Shown: piece by piece, positions 37,493-48,606 of the stretch
Layout: the number at the start of each line of letters is the position of its first letter
How positions within the stretch are numbered: position 1 is the first letter of the stretch
NCBI RefSeq assembly: GCF_017921815.1
Contig: NZ_JAGEMM010000001.1
Span: 1,364,001-1,428,000 of the forward strand
Direction: 5' to 3'
DNA: 64,000 bases
DNA from: Microvirga antarctica
Lineage (GTDB): Bacteria; Pseudomonadota; Alphaproteobacteria; Rhizobiales; Beijerinckiaceae
Position numbers and translations under genes: made by a program
Notes under the pieces: generated by a model
What the model was told of the DNA's origin: nothing
The model's input: the letters and a program-made list of their open reading frames with translations, nothing else
Database searches by the model: none

Positions 37493-38052
37493 GCGCTCCG
37501 CGTCCCCGCTTTGCGATCCAATGCCCGGCTTTTCGCCGGGCATTGTCGTTTGGTCTGGTGCTCCTCGCCCTCGCGGCATGCGGCTACATTCCCCGCGCGG
37601 TCGAGGGCGTACCGCCCGGCGCGCCCTGGGAGGCCCTGCCCCTGCGCAAATGGCTGGCGGAGGGCCGCGCCGAGCCGCAGGCGCTGGCCTTCTGCGCGCC
37701 GCCGGAATGCCGCCCGGGTCTTGTGGTCAGCGTGATCGACCTCAGCGACAAGGACGCCGATATCTCGGAAGCGATTCTCCGCGATCCGGCACGTCTCGCC
37801 CGCGCTCTCACGTCGGGCACCCCGCGAGACCGCAAGATCCGCACACTCGTCTCCTCGTCCCCGATCACCGCAAGCGAGGCAAAAGGCTTCGCCATCAGCC
37901 TCTCCCGCTCCGACGGCACGCGCCCGGCCTTCGGCGCGGCTCTGGGCCGCCGGTCGGGTGCGTCTCTGCGGGTGGTCCTGGTGATTGGCGATGACGAGGC
38001 CGCCGTGCTGTCGACCGTGAGGCAGGTGGCCGTGCGCGAATTGGGTGCATGA
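37489..38052 (+). CDS. Putative lipoprotein between purC and purS
   Basis: A 187-residue protein with a lipoprotein signal: RR, a hydrophobic stretch and the lipobox LAAC ([18 protein letters not shown]). I do not recognise the mature part, which has [20 protein letters not shown] and a C-terminal [18 protein letters not shown]. The GTG at 37489 overlaps the purC stop (GTGA); a TTG at 37543 would shorten the leader. A perfect hairpin lies inside the first 20 codons. Its place among pur genes may be incidental. Confidence 0.7.
   Translation: MSAPRPRFAIQCPAFRRALSFGLVLLALAACGYIPRAVEGVPPGAPWEALPLRKWLAEGRAEPQALAFCAPPECRPGLVVSVIDLSDKDADISEAILRDPARLARALTSGTPRDRKIRTLVSSSPITASEAKGFAISLSRSDGTRPAFGAALGRRSGASLRVVLVIGDDEAAVLSTVRQVAVRELGA
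37519..37545 (+). terminator. Perfect 11-bp hairpin just after purC
   Basis: CAATGCCCGGC and GCCGGGCATTG form a perfect 11-bp stem around a TTTTC loop. Only weak T-richness follows (TCGTTTGG), so it could attenuate purC transcription rather than terminate fully. It lies within the predicted start region of the lipoprotein gene. Confidence 0.45.
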
Positions 38053-38116
38053 CACGTTGTGTCTTGGAACCAATCCCGTTAAGGCGTTGGCGAACATTCC
38101 AGAGCCCGAGGACCCC

Positions 38117-38356
38117 ATGAAAGCCCGTGTCACCGTGACCCTCAAGAACGGCGTTCTCGACCCCCAGGGCAAGGCCATCGAGGGGGCGTTGAAATCGCTC
38201 GGCGTCGCGGGGATCGCAGGCGTCCGGCAGGGCAAGGTCTTCGACATCGAACTCGGGACCACTGACAAGGCCGAGGCCGAGCTGGCGCTGAAGGCGGCCT
38301 GCGAGAAGCTCTTGGCCAACACGGTGATCGAGAATTTCCACGTCGAGATCGCGTGA
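38117..38356 (+). CDS. purS: Phosphoribosylformylglycinamidine synthase subunit PurS
   Basis: A 79-residue subunit ([31 protein letters not shown]) that bridges PurQ and PurL in the FGAM synthase complex. It starts 64 bases after the lipoprotein gene and ends 7 bases before purQ. Confidence 0.95.
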   Translation: MKARVTVTLKNGVLDPQGKAIEGALKSLGVAGIAGVRQGKVFDIELGTTDKAEAELALKAACEKLLANTVIENFHVEIA

Positions 38357-38363
38357 GGTCGCC

Positions 38364-39062
38364 ATGAAATCCGCCGTCATCGTCTTTCCTGGCTCCAATC
38401 GCGAAGGGGACGTCCTGCGCGCCCTGTCTCAGGCGGGCTCACAGGTCGAAAAGGTCTGGCATGCGGAGACCGCGTTGCCGTCCGGCACCGATCTCGTGGT
38501 GCTGCCGGGCGGTTTCTCCTATGGGGATTACCTGCGCTGCGGCGCGATCGCCGGACGGGCGAGCGTCATGGATGCGGTCCGGGAGCATGCGGCCCGCGGC
38601 GGCCTGGTGCTGGGGATCTGCAACGGCTTTCAGATCCTGTGCGAATCCGGCCTGCTGCCGGGCATTCTCATGCGCAACGCCAACCTGAAGTTCATCTGCC
38701 ATCGGCAGTTCCTGCGCGTCGAGCGCAACGACACGGCCTTCACCAAGCGCTACGCGCAGGGTCAGGCGATCGATGTGTGCTTGGCCCATGGGGAAGGCAA
38801 TTACACCGCCGATGCGGAGACGCTGCGCCGCCTCGAAGGGGACGGTCGCGTCGCCTTCCGCTACTGCGACGCCACCGGCGCAGTGACGGCGGACGCCAAC
38901 CGCAACGGCTCGATGAATGCGATTGCCGGGATCTATTCCGAGAAGCTGAATGTGCTCGGCATGATGCCCCATCCGGAAAACCTCATCGAAACGCTGGTCG
39001 GCGGCACCGATGGACGCGGCCTGTTCGAAAGCCTCGTCTCGAGCGTCGCCCGCGCCGCCTGA
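38364..39062 (+). CDS. purQ: Phosphoribosylformylglycinamidine synthase, glutamine amidotransferase subunit
   Basis: A 232-residue class I glutamine amidotransferase that supplies ammonia to PurL. It shows [23 protein letters not shown], the nucleophile Cys in [10 protein letters not shown] and the His-x-Glu of the triad in MMPHPENL. Start [12 protein letters not shown] at 38364 follows GAGGT. Confidence 0.95.
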   Translation: MKSAVIVFPGSNREGDVLRALSQAGSQVEKVWHAETALPSGTDLVVLPGGFSYGDYLRCGAIAGRASVMDAVREHAARGGLVLGICNGFQILCESGLLPGILMRNANLKFICHRQFLRVERNDTAFTKRYAQGQAIDVCLAHGEGNYTADAETLRRLEGDGRVAFRYCDATGAVTADANRNGSMNAIAGIYSEKLNVLGMMPHPENLIETLVGGTDGRGLFESLVSSVARAA

Positions 39063-39132
39063 CCGATCCGCATGATTGTCCCGGGAACGGCCTGGCCGCC
39101 CCCGGACCCCAAACGTAAACCGCGAGAGCCCG

Positions 39133-41343
<2,211 letters not shown>

Positions 41344-41356
41344 GGACTCCCATTCC

Positions 41357-41593
41357 ATGCCCATGGATGCACGCGAAATCGAAACGATGATCAAGGCGGC
41401 CCTTCCGGACGCAGTCGTCGAGATCAAGGATCTGGCCGGCGACGGGGATCACTACGCCGCGACCGTCACGTCAGGCGCGTTCAAAGGGAAATCCCGGGTG
41501 CAGCAGCACCAGATGGTCTACGCGGCGCTACAAGGCCGCATGGGCGGCGTCCTGCATGCCCTTGCGCTCACGACGCTCGCATCCGAAACTTGA
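41357..41593 (+). CDS. BolA-family protein
   Basis: A 78-residue BolA/IbaG-type protein with the conserved core FKGKSRVQQHQMVYAAL and a class-specific segment GDGDHYAATV. BolA proteins partner CGFS-type monothiol glutaredoxins in iron-sulfur cluster handling; such a glutaredoxin is encoded 44 bases downstream. It starts 13 bases after purL. Confidence 0.92.
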   Translation: MPMDAREIETMIKAALPDAVVEIKDLAGDGDHYAATVTSGAFKGKSRVQQHQMVYAALQGRMGGVLHALALTTLASET

Positions 41594-41637
41594 GAAGAAA
41601 CCCGGCGCCTTGAACGCCGAGGAACAGGAGAGACCCG

Positions 41638-41973
41638 ATGACCGATGCCCGTCAGGCGATCGAGAGCGAAATCAAGTCCAACGACGTCGTGCTGTTCATG
41701 AAGGGCACGCCCCAGTTTCCCATGTGCGGTTTTTCGGGCCAGGTGGTCCAGATTCTCGGCTATCTCGGCGTCCCCTACAAGGGCGTCAACGTCCTCGATG
41801 ACGAGAGCATCCGGCAGGGAATCAAGGAATATTCCAGCTGGCCGACCATCCCGCAGCTCTACGTCAAGGGCGAGTTCGTGGGCGGGTGCGACATCACGCG
41901 GGAAATGTTCCAGGCCGGTGAATTGCAGCAACTCTTCGTCGATAACGGCATCGCCGTGAAGCAGACCGCCTGA
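41638..41973 (+). CDS. grxD: Monothiol glutaredoxin, Grx4 family
   Basis: A 111-residue glutaredoxin with the single-Cys active site MCGFSG, KGTPQFP before it, [21 protein letters not shown] after it. Grx4-type proteins carry 2Fe-2S clusters with BolA. A terminator follows. Confidence 0.95.
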   Translation: MTDARQAIESEIKSNDVVLFMKGTPQFPMCGFSGQVVQILGYLGVPYKGVNVLDDESIRQGIKEYSSWPTIPQLYVKGEFVGGCDITREMFQAGELQQLFVDNGIAVKQTA

Positions 41974-42005
41974 AAAGGCGGCCTTTCCGGGCGGATAACC
42001 TCGAA

Positions 42006-42032
42006 GGGCGGAGCCGTGCTCCGTCCTTTTTT
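42006..42032 (+). terminator. Intrinsic terminator after grxD
   Basis: A nine-pair stem with one G-U pair (GGGCGGAGC and GCTCCGTCC), loop CGT and six T residues. It should end the purine-bolA-grxD transcript. Confidence 0.8.
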
Positions 42033-42167
42033 CGTGGCCGCCCCGCTGCCCGTTGGCCGCGACGTTCCTGGCCCTTCGCAAATCCCTGCTGAGCCGGCAC
42101 ACTGCCATGATCCGGCGTTCAAAGAACCGCACGAGACCAGGAGGCGGAGCCGGGACGGGGGTTTTGC

Positions 42168-42479
42168 ATGACCGACCAGGCAACGAACGTCATCGCGATG
42201 AAGGCCCGCGCGGCTCCGGGAAATTCGCCGCCGCCAAAGACGATCCTCGAGCGGGTCTACGCAGCGGGGTCGCTTCCCATCCCGGCCGGCGATCTGGCCA
42301 CCAAGACCGCAGCCGTGATGCTTCAGGCGCTCGGGCTCTTGGTGATTTTCGAAATTCTGGCCGATGGCACGCCCCGACGGATCGACAAGGGCCAGGCGCG
42401 CGGCGCGATGGATCGCCCCTGGCGTCTGGCAAAGCCCGCCTTCTCGGGTGAGATCGGCATCCCGGACGGGACGCGCTAG
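42168..42479 (+). CDS. Hypothetical protein, 103 residues
   Basis: I do not recognise this protein. It begins MTDQATNVIAMKARAAPGNS and has one hydrophobic stretch (TAAVMLQALGLLVIFEIL) that could be a buried or membrane helix. The C-terminus is basic. It follows the grxD terminator by 136 bases and its stop overlaps the convergent TlpA-like gene by four bases. Real but of unknown function. Confidence 0.6.
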   Translation: MTDQATNVIAMKARAAPGNSPPPKTILERVYAAGSLPIPAGDLATKTAAVMLQALGLLVIFEILADGTPRRIDKGQARGAMDRPWRLAKPAFSGEIGIPDGTR

Positions 42480-43114
42480 GGCTTGGCGAGCGCCGCCCGC
42501 ATGAATGCGAATGCGTCCGGCGAACTCCACTCGGCGGGGCCCTTCAGGAGAGCAATCTCGCAGCCGGCGGAATCCACCAGAAGGCTTGTGGGCAGGCCGA
42601 CGGCGTGGCCGGATTTCTGCAGAACCTGCAGGAGTTTGCCTGTCGGGTCGGCATAATAGGCGAGATTATGGATGCCGTTCTGCGCCAGCCACGCCTTGGG
42701 CTTGTCGGCATTGCGCGTGTCGACATTGATGGCCACGACCTCGAAATTCGGGCCGCCGAACTCGGCCTGAAGCTTGTCGAGAGCGGGCATTTCCTCGCGG
42801 CACGGCACACACCAGGTCGCCCAGAGATTCACGAGAATGGTCTTCCCCTTGAAATCCGAGAGGGTCTTCGGCTCTCCGTCGCGCGCCGTGAACTGCACGA
42901 CCGGGGGCGGCTTGGGCGCGTTGCCCACCGCAAGCGCCGCAAGTTGCCCCGTGGCCAGCGGCTTCAGGGCAGCGCTCGCAGCAAAAGCGGCACTGCATTC
43001 AGCTGAGGCGACAGTCGCGCTGTCCTTTCGGAAAACGAAAAAGCCGCCGGCAGCCGCAAGGCCGAGAGCCAGGATCGCAATCGCGATCGCGCGGGAGGTG
43101 ACAGGTTTGCGCAT
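42476..43114 (-). CDS. TlpA-like membrane-anchored thioredoxin
   Basis: A 212-residue thiol-disulfide protein with an N-terminal membrane anchor (IAIAILALGLAAAGGFFVF) and a periplasmic thioredoxin domain with the WCVPC active site (LVNLWATWCVPCREEMPALD). The cis-proline region is GLPTSLLVD. TlpA of Bradyrhizobium reduces partners needed for cytochrome oxidase assembly; the same role here is an inference. Start 43114 gives a clean anchor; an ATG at 43144 is also possible. Confidence 0.88.
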   Translation of the reverse strand: MRKPVTSRAIAIAILALGLAAAGGFFVFRKDSATVASAECSAAFAASAALKPLATGQLAALAVGNAPKPPPVVQFTARDGEPKTLSDFKGKTILVNLWATWCVPCREEMPALDKLQAEFGGPNFEVVAINVDTRNADKPKAWLAQNGIHNLAYYADPTGKLLQVLQKSGHAVGLPTSLLVDSAGCEIALLKGPAEWSSPDAFAFMRAALAKP

Positions 43115-43299
43115 CGGCGCGGTGTGCCCCGTTTCGCGCCGCATCTCAAGGGTCGAAAAGACGCGGTGCTGCGATTGCCGGTCACGATCCGGTGCAATCG
43201 GACGCACAGTGCCGGCAACGAGCCGAATGGGGTTCGATCCTTGCCTCTCGCCTCCGGCCCGGCTTGTGGTTATGGTGCGGCCACGTTTCGGAGCATCGA

Positions 43300-43551
43300 A
43301 TGTCGACCAGTCTCGCCTTATCCCGCGCCGTCCTGGTGGCGGGTCTTCTCATCCTCGGCCTGTCGGCCTGCGGCCGCCGCGGTGCGTTGGAGCCGCCACC
43401 GGACCCAAATGCCGTCACGGCCAAAGAGGGCACCGACGGCACGAGCGCCTCGCAGGGCGCCCTGCCGTCTCCGGTCGGGACGCCCAAGAAGACCGTGCGC
43501 AAGGATTACGTCCGGCCCAAGACCCCGTTCATCCTCGATCCGTTGCTCTAG
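43300..43551 (+). CDS. lptM: LPS-assembly lipoprotein LptM-like
   Basis: An 83-residue small lipoprotein with hydrophobic leader and lipobox LSACGRRGALEPP, the hallmark of the LptM/YifL family, which helps mature the LptD translocon in the outer membrane. The rest is Pro/Lys-rich and ends TPFILDPLL, a common ending in rhizobial versions. It starts ATG 43300 and sits 9 bases before lysA, the usual neighbour. Confidence 0.85.
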   Translation: MSTSLALSRAVLVAGLLILGLSACGRRGALEPPPDPNAVTAKEGTDGTSASQGALPSPVGTPKKTVRKDYVRPKTPFILDPLL

Positions 43552-43560
43552 GCCGGCCCC

Positions 43561-44829
43561 ATGCATCACTTCGCCTATCGCACCGGCGTCCTCCACGCGG
43601 AGGAGGTCGATCTCCGGCAGATCGCGGCCGAGATCGGCACCCCGTTCTATTGCTACGCGTCCGCCACGCTGGAGCGCCATTACCGGGTTCTGGCCGAGGC
43701 GTTCTCGGATCGCGATGCGCTGGTGTGCTATGCCATGAAGGCCAACTCCAATCTGGCGGTGCTCCGCACGCTGGCCGATCTCGGCGCGGGCATGGACATT
43801 GTCTCGGAGGGTGAACTCAGGCGGGCGCTGGCGGCCGGCGTGCCAGGCCATCGGATCGTCTTCTCGGGCGTCGGTAAGACCCGGCAGGAGATGGCGTTCG
43901 CGCTCGACAACGACATCCTGTGCTTCAACGTGGAATCGGAGCCGGAGCTGGAAGCGCTCTCAGACGTTGCCGCCGCGAAGGGCAAGCGGGCGCCGGTTTC
44001 AATCCGGATCAATCCCGATGTGGATGCCAGGACCCACAAGAAAATCTCGACGGGAAAGTCTGAGAACAAGTTCGGCATTCCCATCGCGCGGGCGCGTGAT
44101 GTCTATGCGCGGGCCGGCCAACTCCCGGGGATCGCGGTCACCGGGGTCGACATGCATATCGGCAGCCAGATCACCGATCTGGAGCCGTTCGATAATGCGG
44201 CGGCGCTTCTGTCCGAACTCGCGCGTGATCTCATCGCCGACGGTCATACCCTGCGCCATATCGACCTCGGCGGCGGATTGGGCGTCCCCTACCGGGACGA
44301 CAACGAGCCGCCCCCGGACCCGCTGGCCTACGCGGCCATCATCAAGCGTCACACGGGGGATCTCGGGCTCAAGCTGGTCTTCGAGATGGGTCGCCTGATC
44401 GCCGGGAATGCCGGCATCCTCGTGACCGAGGTTCTCTATGTGAAAGAGGGGGCGGGGAAAACCTTCGTGATCGTCGATGCGGCCATGAACGACCTGATCC
44501 GCCCGACCCTTTACGACGCCTATCACGACATCAAGCCGGTGGTGGAACCGGGTCCGGACGCGCTCCGGATCGTCGCCGACGTAGTCGGCCCGGTCTGCGA
44601 GACCGGCGACTACCTCGCCCTCTCGCGCGACATGCCGGCTGTCAAGGCGGGCGACCTGCTGGCAGTGATGACCACCGGTGCCTATGGGGCGGTCCAGGCC
44701 AACACCTATAACAGTCGCCTGCTGGTGCCCGAAGTGATGGTCAAAGGGCCCGACCATGCGGTGATCCGGCCCCGCCAGACCTACGAGGAACTGCTCGGGC
44801 TCGACCGCATGCCAGCCTGGATGTCCTAG
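43561..44829 (+). CDS. lysA: Diaminopimelate decarboxylase
   Basis: A 422-residue PLP enzyme for the last step of lysine biosynthesis. It shows the PLP-Lys in YAMKANSN, the His-rich GVDMHIGSQ, the phosphate-binding DLGGGLGVPY and the second-subunit motif GPVCETGDY. It follows lptM. Confidence 0.96.
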   Translation: MHHFAYRTGVLHAEEVDLRQIAAEIGTPFYCYASATLERHYRVLAEAFSDRDALVCYAMKANSNLAVLRTLADLGAGMDIVSEGELRRALAAGVPGHRIVFSGVGKTRQEMAFALDNDILCFNVESEPELEALSDVAAAKGKRAPVSIRINPDVDARTHKKISTGKSENKFGIPIARARDVYARAGQLPGIAVTGVDMHIGSQITDLEPFDNAAALLSELARDLIADGHTLRHIDLGGGLGVPYRDDNEPPPDPLAYAAIIKRHTGDLGLKLVFEMGRLIAGNAGILVTEVLYVKEGAGKTFVIVDAAMNDLIRPTLYDAYHDIKPVVEPGPDALRIVADVVGPVCETGDYLALSRDMPAVKAGDLLAVMTTGAYGAVQANTYNSRLLVPEVMVKGPDHAVIRPRQTYEELLGLDRMPAWMS

Positions 44830-45000
44830 GGGGTGGCCTGCCGCAGGTCGTCGGATCGCAGGAATCCGCTCTTGATCTTGTGATCGCCTCCCGCGTCACT
44901 GCAGCCGCCTGTGCCCAATTGACCGGTGTTCAACCGAAATTGCCGTGCTAGCTTCCCGTGGGGGCAAGCGCGCCGTTGCGGCGCGAAGGAGACGAACGGC

Positions 45001-47598
45001 ATGAGCGCAGGCCCGGACTCCACGTCCGCTCCGAGCCAGACATTATCCCGCTTCCGCCGGCTGGCTGTGCGGGCCCGGACCGTGCTCGTCTGGGAGAGGG
45101 TGTGGCCGCTCCTCTGGCTGCCCGTCGGCGTGGTGCTCGTATTCCTGACCGTTTCATGGCTGGGTCTCTGGTTGGACCTCCCGCCTCCTGCGCGCATGAT
45201 CGGCCTGGCTGTCTTTGCCCTGGCCTTGCTCGCGTCCCTGTGGCCCCTCTTCCGCCTCGTCCCCCCGACGCGCTCGGACGTGCTCGATCGGATCGATCGC
45301 GACACCGGCCTCGGCCATTCACCCGCTCACGCCCTCGTCGACACCCTGACGATCGGCGCCAGCGACCCGGGGACCCGCGCCCTGTGGGCGCTGCACCGTC
45401 GCCGCGCCGAAGAGGCGATCGGCACCATGCGGGTGGCCCCGCCCCGGCCCGACATGCCGAGGCGCGATCGCTACGCCCTGCGCTCCGCGGCCGTGCTGGC
45501 CCTCGTGGCAAGCGCCTTCGTGGCCGGCCCGGAGGTCGGCAGCCGCCTCACCGCTGCCTTCGATTGGCGCCAGCCGGGAGCCGCCGCGCCGGCCTTTCGC
45601 ATCGACGGATGGGTCGACCCGCCCCTGTACACCCGCGCTCCGCCGGTGATGATCGATCTGGCAAAGGGACAGGCCTTGCGAGCCCCGATCGGATCGACGG
45701 TCGTCATCCGCATTGCCGGAGAGGGCAAGGCAGAGATCACCCCGGGCGCCGGCCTCACGCCGCTCCCGCCGAAGGACAACCAGCGCGCGGACCTGCGCGA
45801 GGAGCGCTTCACCCTTCAGGCGAATGCCGATCTCACTGTCAAGACAGGGTTCGCGTCGAGCGTGACGCTGAGCATGGAGGCGATCCCCGACCGTCCCCCG
45901 GAAATTGCCTTTACGGGACCGCCAGAGGTGAACCCCAAAGGCGCTTTCACGCTGCTCTATAAGGGCAAGGACGATTACGGCATCGCGTCCGCCGAGGGCT
46001 TCGTGGAGCGGGCTGGCGATCTCACGGGCCGCAGCCTCGTGCCGGCGCCTTCTATTCCGCTCGCGACCCCCAGTCATGAGGAGAACGCGCCCGAGACGAA
46101 GGCTCTGGTCGATCTCTCGACCCATCCCTGGGCTGGCGCGAAGGTGAAGCTGCAGGTCCGCGTGAAGGATGAAGCAGGCCAGGAGGGGATGACGGAGGTT
46201 GTCGATTTCACCTTGCCGCAACGGCCCTTCTCGAATCCGCTCGCCAAGGCCCTGGTCGAGCAACGGCGCAACCTGGTGCTGGCGCCTGACGAGCGCAAGC
46301 GGGTGCAGACGGCCCTCGACGCGCTTCTCATCGATCCGGACAGCTTTACGCCCCAATGGGGAATCTTCATCGGCCTGCGCACCGCCGCCGAGCGGCTGCG
46401 AAAGGCGCGCAGCGACGAGGCGCTGCTCGACGTGGCGGATTGGCTTTGGGCGATGGCCTTGCAGATCGAAGACGGCAACCTGTCGGACAGCGAACAGCAG
46501 CTGCGGGCAGCCCAGGAACGGCTGAAGGAGGCCATGGACCGCGGCGCGCCGGATGAAGAAATCAAACGGCTGACCGATGAGTTGCGCCAGGCCATGGACA
46601 AATTCCTGCGGGAATTCGCCCAGCGCATGCAGGACAATCCGCGCTCGCAGGATCAGAACCAGCGGCAGGCCGACCGGGTCATCTCGCAGAACGACCTGAA
46701 CAAGATGCTCGAGAAGATGGAAGACGCCATGCGTCGCGGCGATGTGGCCGAAGCCCAGCGCCTCCTCGAGCAATTGCGCGACATTCTGAACAATCTGCAG
46801 ACTGCCCAGCCCAACAGCCGCACGACGGACCCCCTCGGGCGCGAGATGAACCAGTCCATGCGGGACCTCGAGGACATGGCGCGCGAGCAGCAGAACCTGC
46901 GGGACGAGACCTTCAGGGAGGGCCAGAACAAGCGCATGCATCAGGGTGACAGGAACCGTCAGCCCGGCCAGCGGCAGGGTCAGCGGCAGCGGGGCCAGCA
47001 GGGCCAGCGCGGCGAGCAGGGCGAGGATCAGGAGCAGGCCGAAAACGGACAGGACGGTGAATCCCAGCAGGGTCAGCAGGGCAAGGGCATGAGCCAGCGG
47101 CAACAGGCTCTGCGGGAGCGTCTCCGGGAACTGCAGCGACGGATGCAGGGCCAGGGCATGCAGAATGAGCAGGGCCTCGGCGACGCCGAGGAGGCGATGC
47201 GGGAGGCTGAGGGAGCGCTCGGCCAGGGGGAAGACGGCGAAGCCGTGGACGCCCAGGGCCGCGCCCTCGAGGGTCTACGCCGCGGCATGCAGGGCATGGC
47301 CCAGCAGATGCAACAGATGCAGGAAGGCCAGCAGGGCAACGAACAGGCGGGCGACCAGCCCGGAAACCAAGGCGACCCCCAGGGGCGCGGCCAGACGTCC
47401 CAGCGGGACAACGACCCCCTGGGCCGTCCGACGCGCACCCGCGAGCCATGGGAAGGCGGCCGCCCAATCCCGGGCGTCAACGAGTCACCCGCGCAGAGGG
47501 CTGGCCGTATTCTCGAGGAATTGCGCCGCAAGCTCTCCGACCCCGCCCGGCCCCGGGACGAACTCGACTATTTCGACCGGCTGCTGCGGCCGAACTGA
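45001..47598 (+). CDS. TIGR02302-family membrane protein with Gln/Gly-rich tail
   Basis: An 865-residue protein of the DUF4175/TIGR02302 family found across Alphaproteobacteria; function not established. Two membrane helices lie near residues 35-90, followed by a large probably periplasmic region with a further hydrophobic segment near 160. The C-terminal third is highly charged and coiled-coil-like, then a low-complexity stretch rich in Q, G and R (DNA about 46950-47420). The start at 45001 has AAGGAGA nine bases upstream. Confidence 0.85.
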   Translation: MSAGPDSTSAPSQTLSRFRRLAVRARTVLVWERVWPLLWLPVGVVLVFLTVSWLGLWLDLPPPARMIGLAVFALALLASLWPLFRLVPPTRSDVLDRIDRDTGLGHSPAHALVDTLTIGASDPGTRALWALHRRRAEEAIGTMRVAPPRPDMPRRDRYALRSAAVLALVASAFVAGPEVGSRLTAAFDWRQPGAAAPAFRIDGWVDPPLYTRAPPVMIDLAKGQALRAPIGSTVVIRIAGEGKAEITPGAGLTPLPPKDNQRADLREERFTLQANADLTVKTGFASSVTLSMEAIPDRPPEIAFTGPPEVNPKGAFTLLYKGKDDYGIASAEGFVERAGDLTGRSLVPAPSIPLATPSHEENAPETKALVDLSTHPWAGAKVKLQVRVKDEAGQEGMTEVVDFTLPQRPFSNPLAKALVEQRRNLVLAPDERKRVQTALDALLIDPDSFTPQWGIFIGLRTAAERLRKARSDEALLDVADWLWAMALQIEDGNLSDSEQQLRAAQERLKEAMDRGAPDEEIKRLTDELRQAMDKFLREFAQRMQDNPRSQDQNQRQADRVISQNDLNKMLEKMEDAMRRGDVAEAQRLLEQLRDILNNLQTAQPNSRTTDPLGREMNQSMRDLEDMAREQQNLRDETFREGQNKRMHQGDRNRQPGQRQGQRQRGQQGQRGEQGEDQEQAENGQDGESQQGQQGKGMSQRQQALRERLRELQRRMQGQGMQNEQGLGDAEEAMREAEGALGQGEDGEAVDAQGRALEGLRRGMQGMAQQMQQMQEGQQGNEQAGDQPGNQGDPQGRGQTSQRDNDPLGRPTRTREPWEGGRPIPGVNESPAQRAGRILEELRRKLSDPARPRDELDYFDRLLRPN

Positions 47599-47673
47599 CG
47601 CGCGCTATCGCGCACTTGCGCCGCGGCGGCATTCGCGCCACCGTCCGCGCCGCATATCTCTCACGGATTTTCC

Positions 47674-47865
47674 ATGAACAGCTTCGTCGACCTCCTCGTC
47701 CCGATCGCCGTCCTGGCCGTCGTGGTCGTTCTGATCCTGGGACTTGTCAACATGCTGCGCGGCGGCAGCGCCAATACCTCGCAAAGGCTGATGCGGCTTC
47801 GGGTTCTGCTGCAATTCCTGGCGATCGTCGTCATCATGGGCGTCCTCTGGTGGCGAGCCCTTTAG
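47674..47865 (+). CDS. HIG1-like twin-transmembrane protein
   Basis: A 63-residue protein with two hydrophobic helices (LLVPIAVLAVVVVLILGLVN and VLLQFLAIVVIMGVLWWRAL) separated by the loop MLRGGSANTSQRLMRLR, the pattern of HIG1/hypoxia-induced proteins. In mitochondria such proteins associate with respiratory complexes. In Rhizobiales it usually precedes the cobalamin adenosyltransferase; here the PagL-like gene lies between. Confidence 0.85.
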   Translation: MNSFVDLLVPIAVLAVVVVLILGLVNMLRGGSANTSQRLMRLRVLLQFLAIVVIMGVLWWRAL

Positions 47866-47875
47866 AGCCACCATA

Positions 47876-47906
47876 TTGACAGGCCGCGGGGACAGTCCTC
47901 TATAAG
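47876..47906 (+). promoter_or_regulatory. Predicted sigma-70-type promoter of the PagL-like gene
   Basis: A consensus -35 (TTGACA, 47876-47881) and a TATAAG/CTATAA -10 (about 47900-47906) with 18-19 bases between. It lies directly after the HIG1-like stop and upstream of the hairpin at 47916. Confidence 0.5.
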
Positions 47907-47915
47907 ACCGCATTA

Positions 47916-47949
47916 GCCGCGGTCCGACATGGTCCGTGGCCCCATTTTT
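47916..47949 (+). terminator. Hairpin plus T-run in the PagL leader
   Basis: GCCGCGGTCC and GGTCCGTGGC pair over nine of ten positions (one T-T mismatch, one G-U) around GACAT, followed by CCCATTTTT. It could end read-through from the HIG1-like gene or attenuate the PagL-like transcript that would start around 47912. Confidence 0.45.
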
Positions 47950-47973
47950 CTTGAGTATTGGAACGTCCCCCGT

Positions 47974-48555
47974 ATGCGAGTGGGCACAGTGACAGGTCTG
48001 GGCCTTCTATTGGCCGTGATGGGCGCAGCCTGCGCGCATGCCGCGGACTGGAAAAAAGCCGAGACCGGAACCCAGCCAAGTCTTCTGTCGGAATTCCGCT
48101 TCGGATTTTCGTCGCAGGCCCCCTGGGGAAGCCAGTATCGCGATGGGTCGGCGAACCTGACGGGCGAGATCCTGTTCGCCAAGCCGTTTACGGCGTCGGA
48201 TCTTTTCACCAGCTATTTCATTCCCCGTCCCCATGTGGGTGGCAGCCTCAATTTCGATGGTGAGACGAGCTTTGCCTATGCGGGCCTGTCCTGGACCGTC
48301 GACATCACGCCCAGCCTCTTCGTGGAGGGAAGCCTCGGCGGCGCGTTCCACGACAACAACAAGCGGCCGTTTGCGTCCCGCACCGAGCAAGCACTGGGCT
48401 GCTCGCCGCTGTTTCGCGAAGCAGGCTCGGTGGGTGTGCGGTTGTCGGCCAATTGGAGCGTGATGGCGACGGTCGAGAGATTGTCCGCCTCGAGTTCCTG
48501 CTCGGACAGCCGCGGCCTGACCAATGTCGGCGCCCGGGTCGGCTATTCCTTCTGA
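47974..48555 (+). CDS. PagL-like (acyloxyacyl hydrolase family) outer-membrane protein
   Basis: A 193-residue protein with a signal peptide (GLGLLLAVMGAACAHAA) and a beta-barrel-like body ending in Phe. The C-terminal segment resembles PagL lipid A 3-O-deacylases (GLTNVGARVGYSF). In active PagL a His-x-Ser pair is expected just before this segment; here it reads E168-R169-L170-S171, so the catalytic His appears to be Arg. The enzyme may be inactive or my alignment may be off by a few residues. Start 47974 is preferred; the ATG at 47929 sits inside the leader hairpin. Confidence 0.7.
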   Translation: MRVGTVTGLGLLLAVMGAACAHAADWKKAETGTQPSLLSEFRFGFSSQAPWGSQYRDGSANLTGEILFAKPFTASDLFTSYFIPRPHVGGSLNFDGETSFAYAGLSWTVDITPSLFVEGSLGGAFHDNNKRPFASRTEQALGCSPLFREAGSVGVRLSANWSVMATVERLSASSSCSDSRGLTNVGARVGYSF

Positions 48556-48606
48556 GGCCGACGTCCTGAGGGCCGAGCGCCCGTAGCTTCGTTCTGGAGT
48601 ACCACG

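Noticed and set aside
45319..47103. 594-codon open frame on the minus strand
   Set aside because: It is the antisense of the TIGR02302 gene and mirrors its repetitive composition.
46950..47420. Tandem-repeat-like DNA
   Set aside because: The repetitiveness is explained by the Gln/Gly-rich coding tail of the TIGR02302 protein; no independent repeat array or CRISPR.
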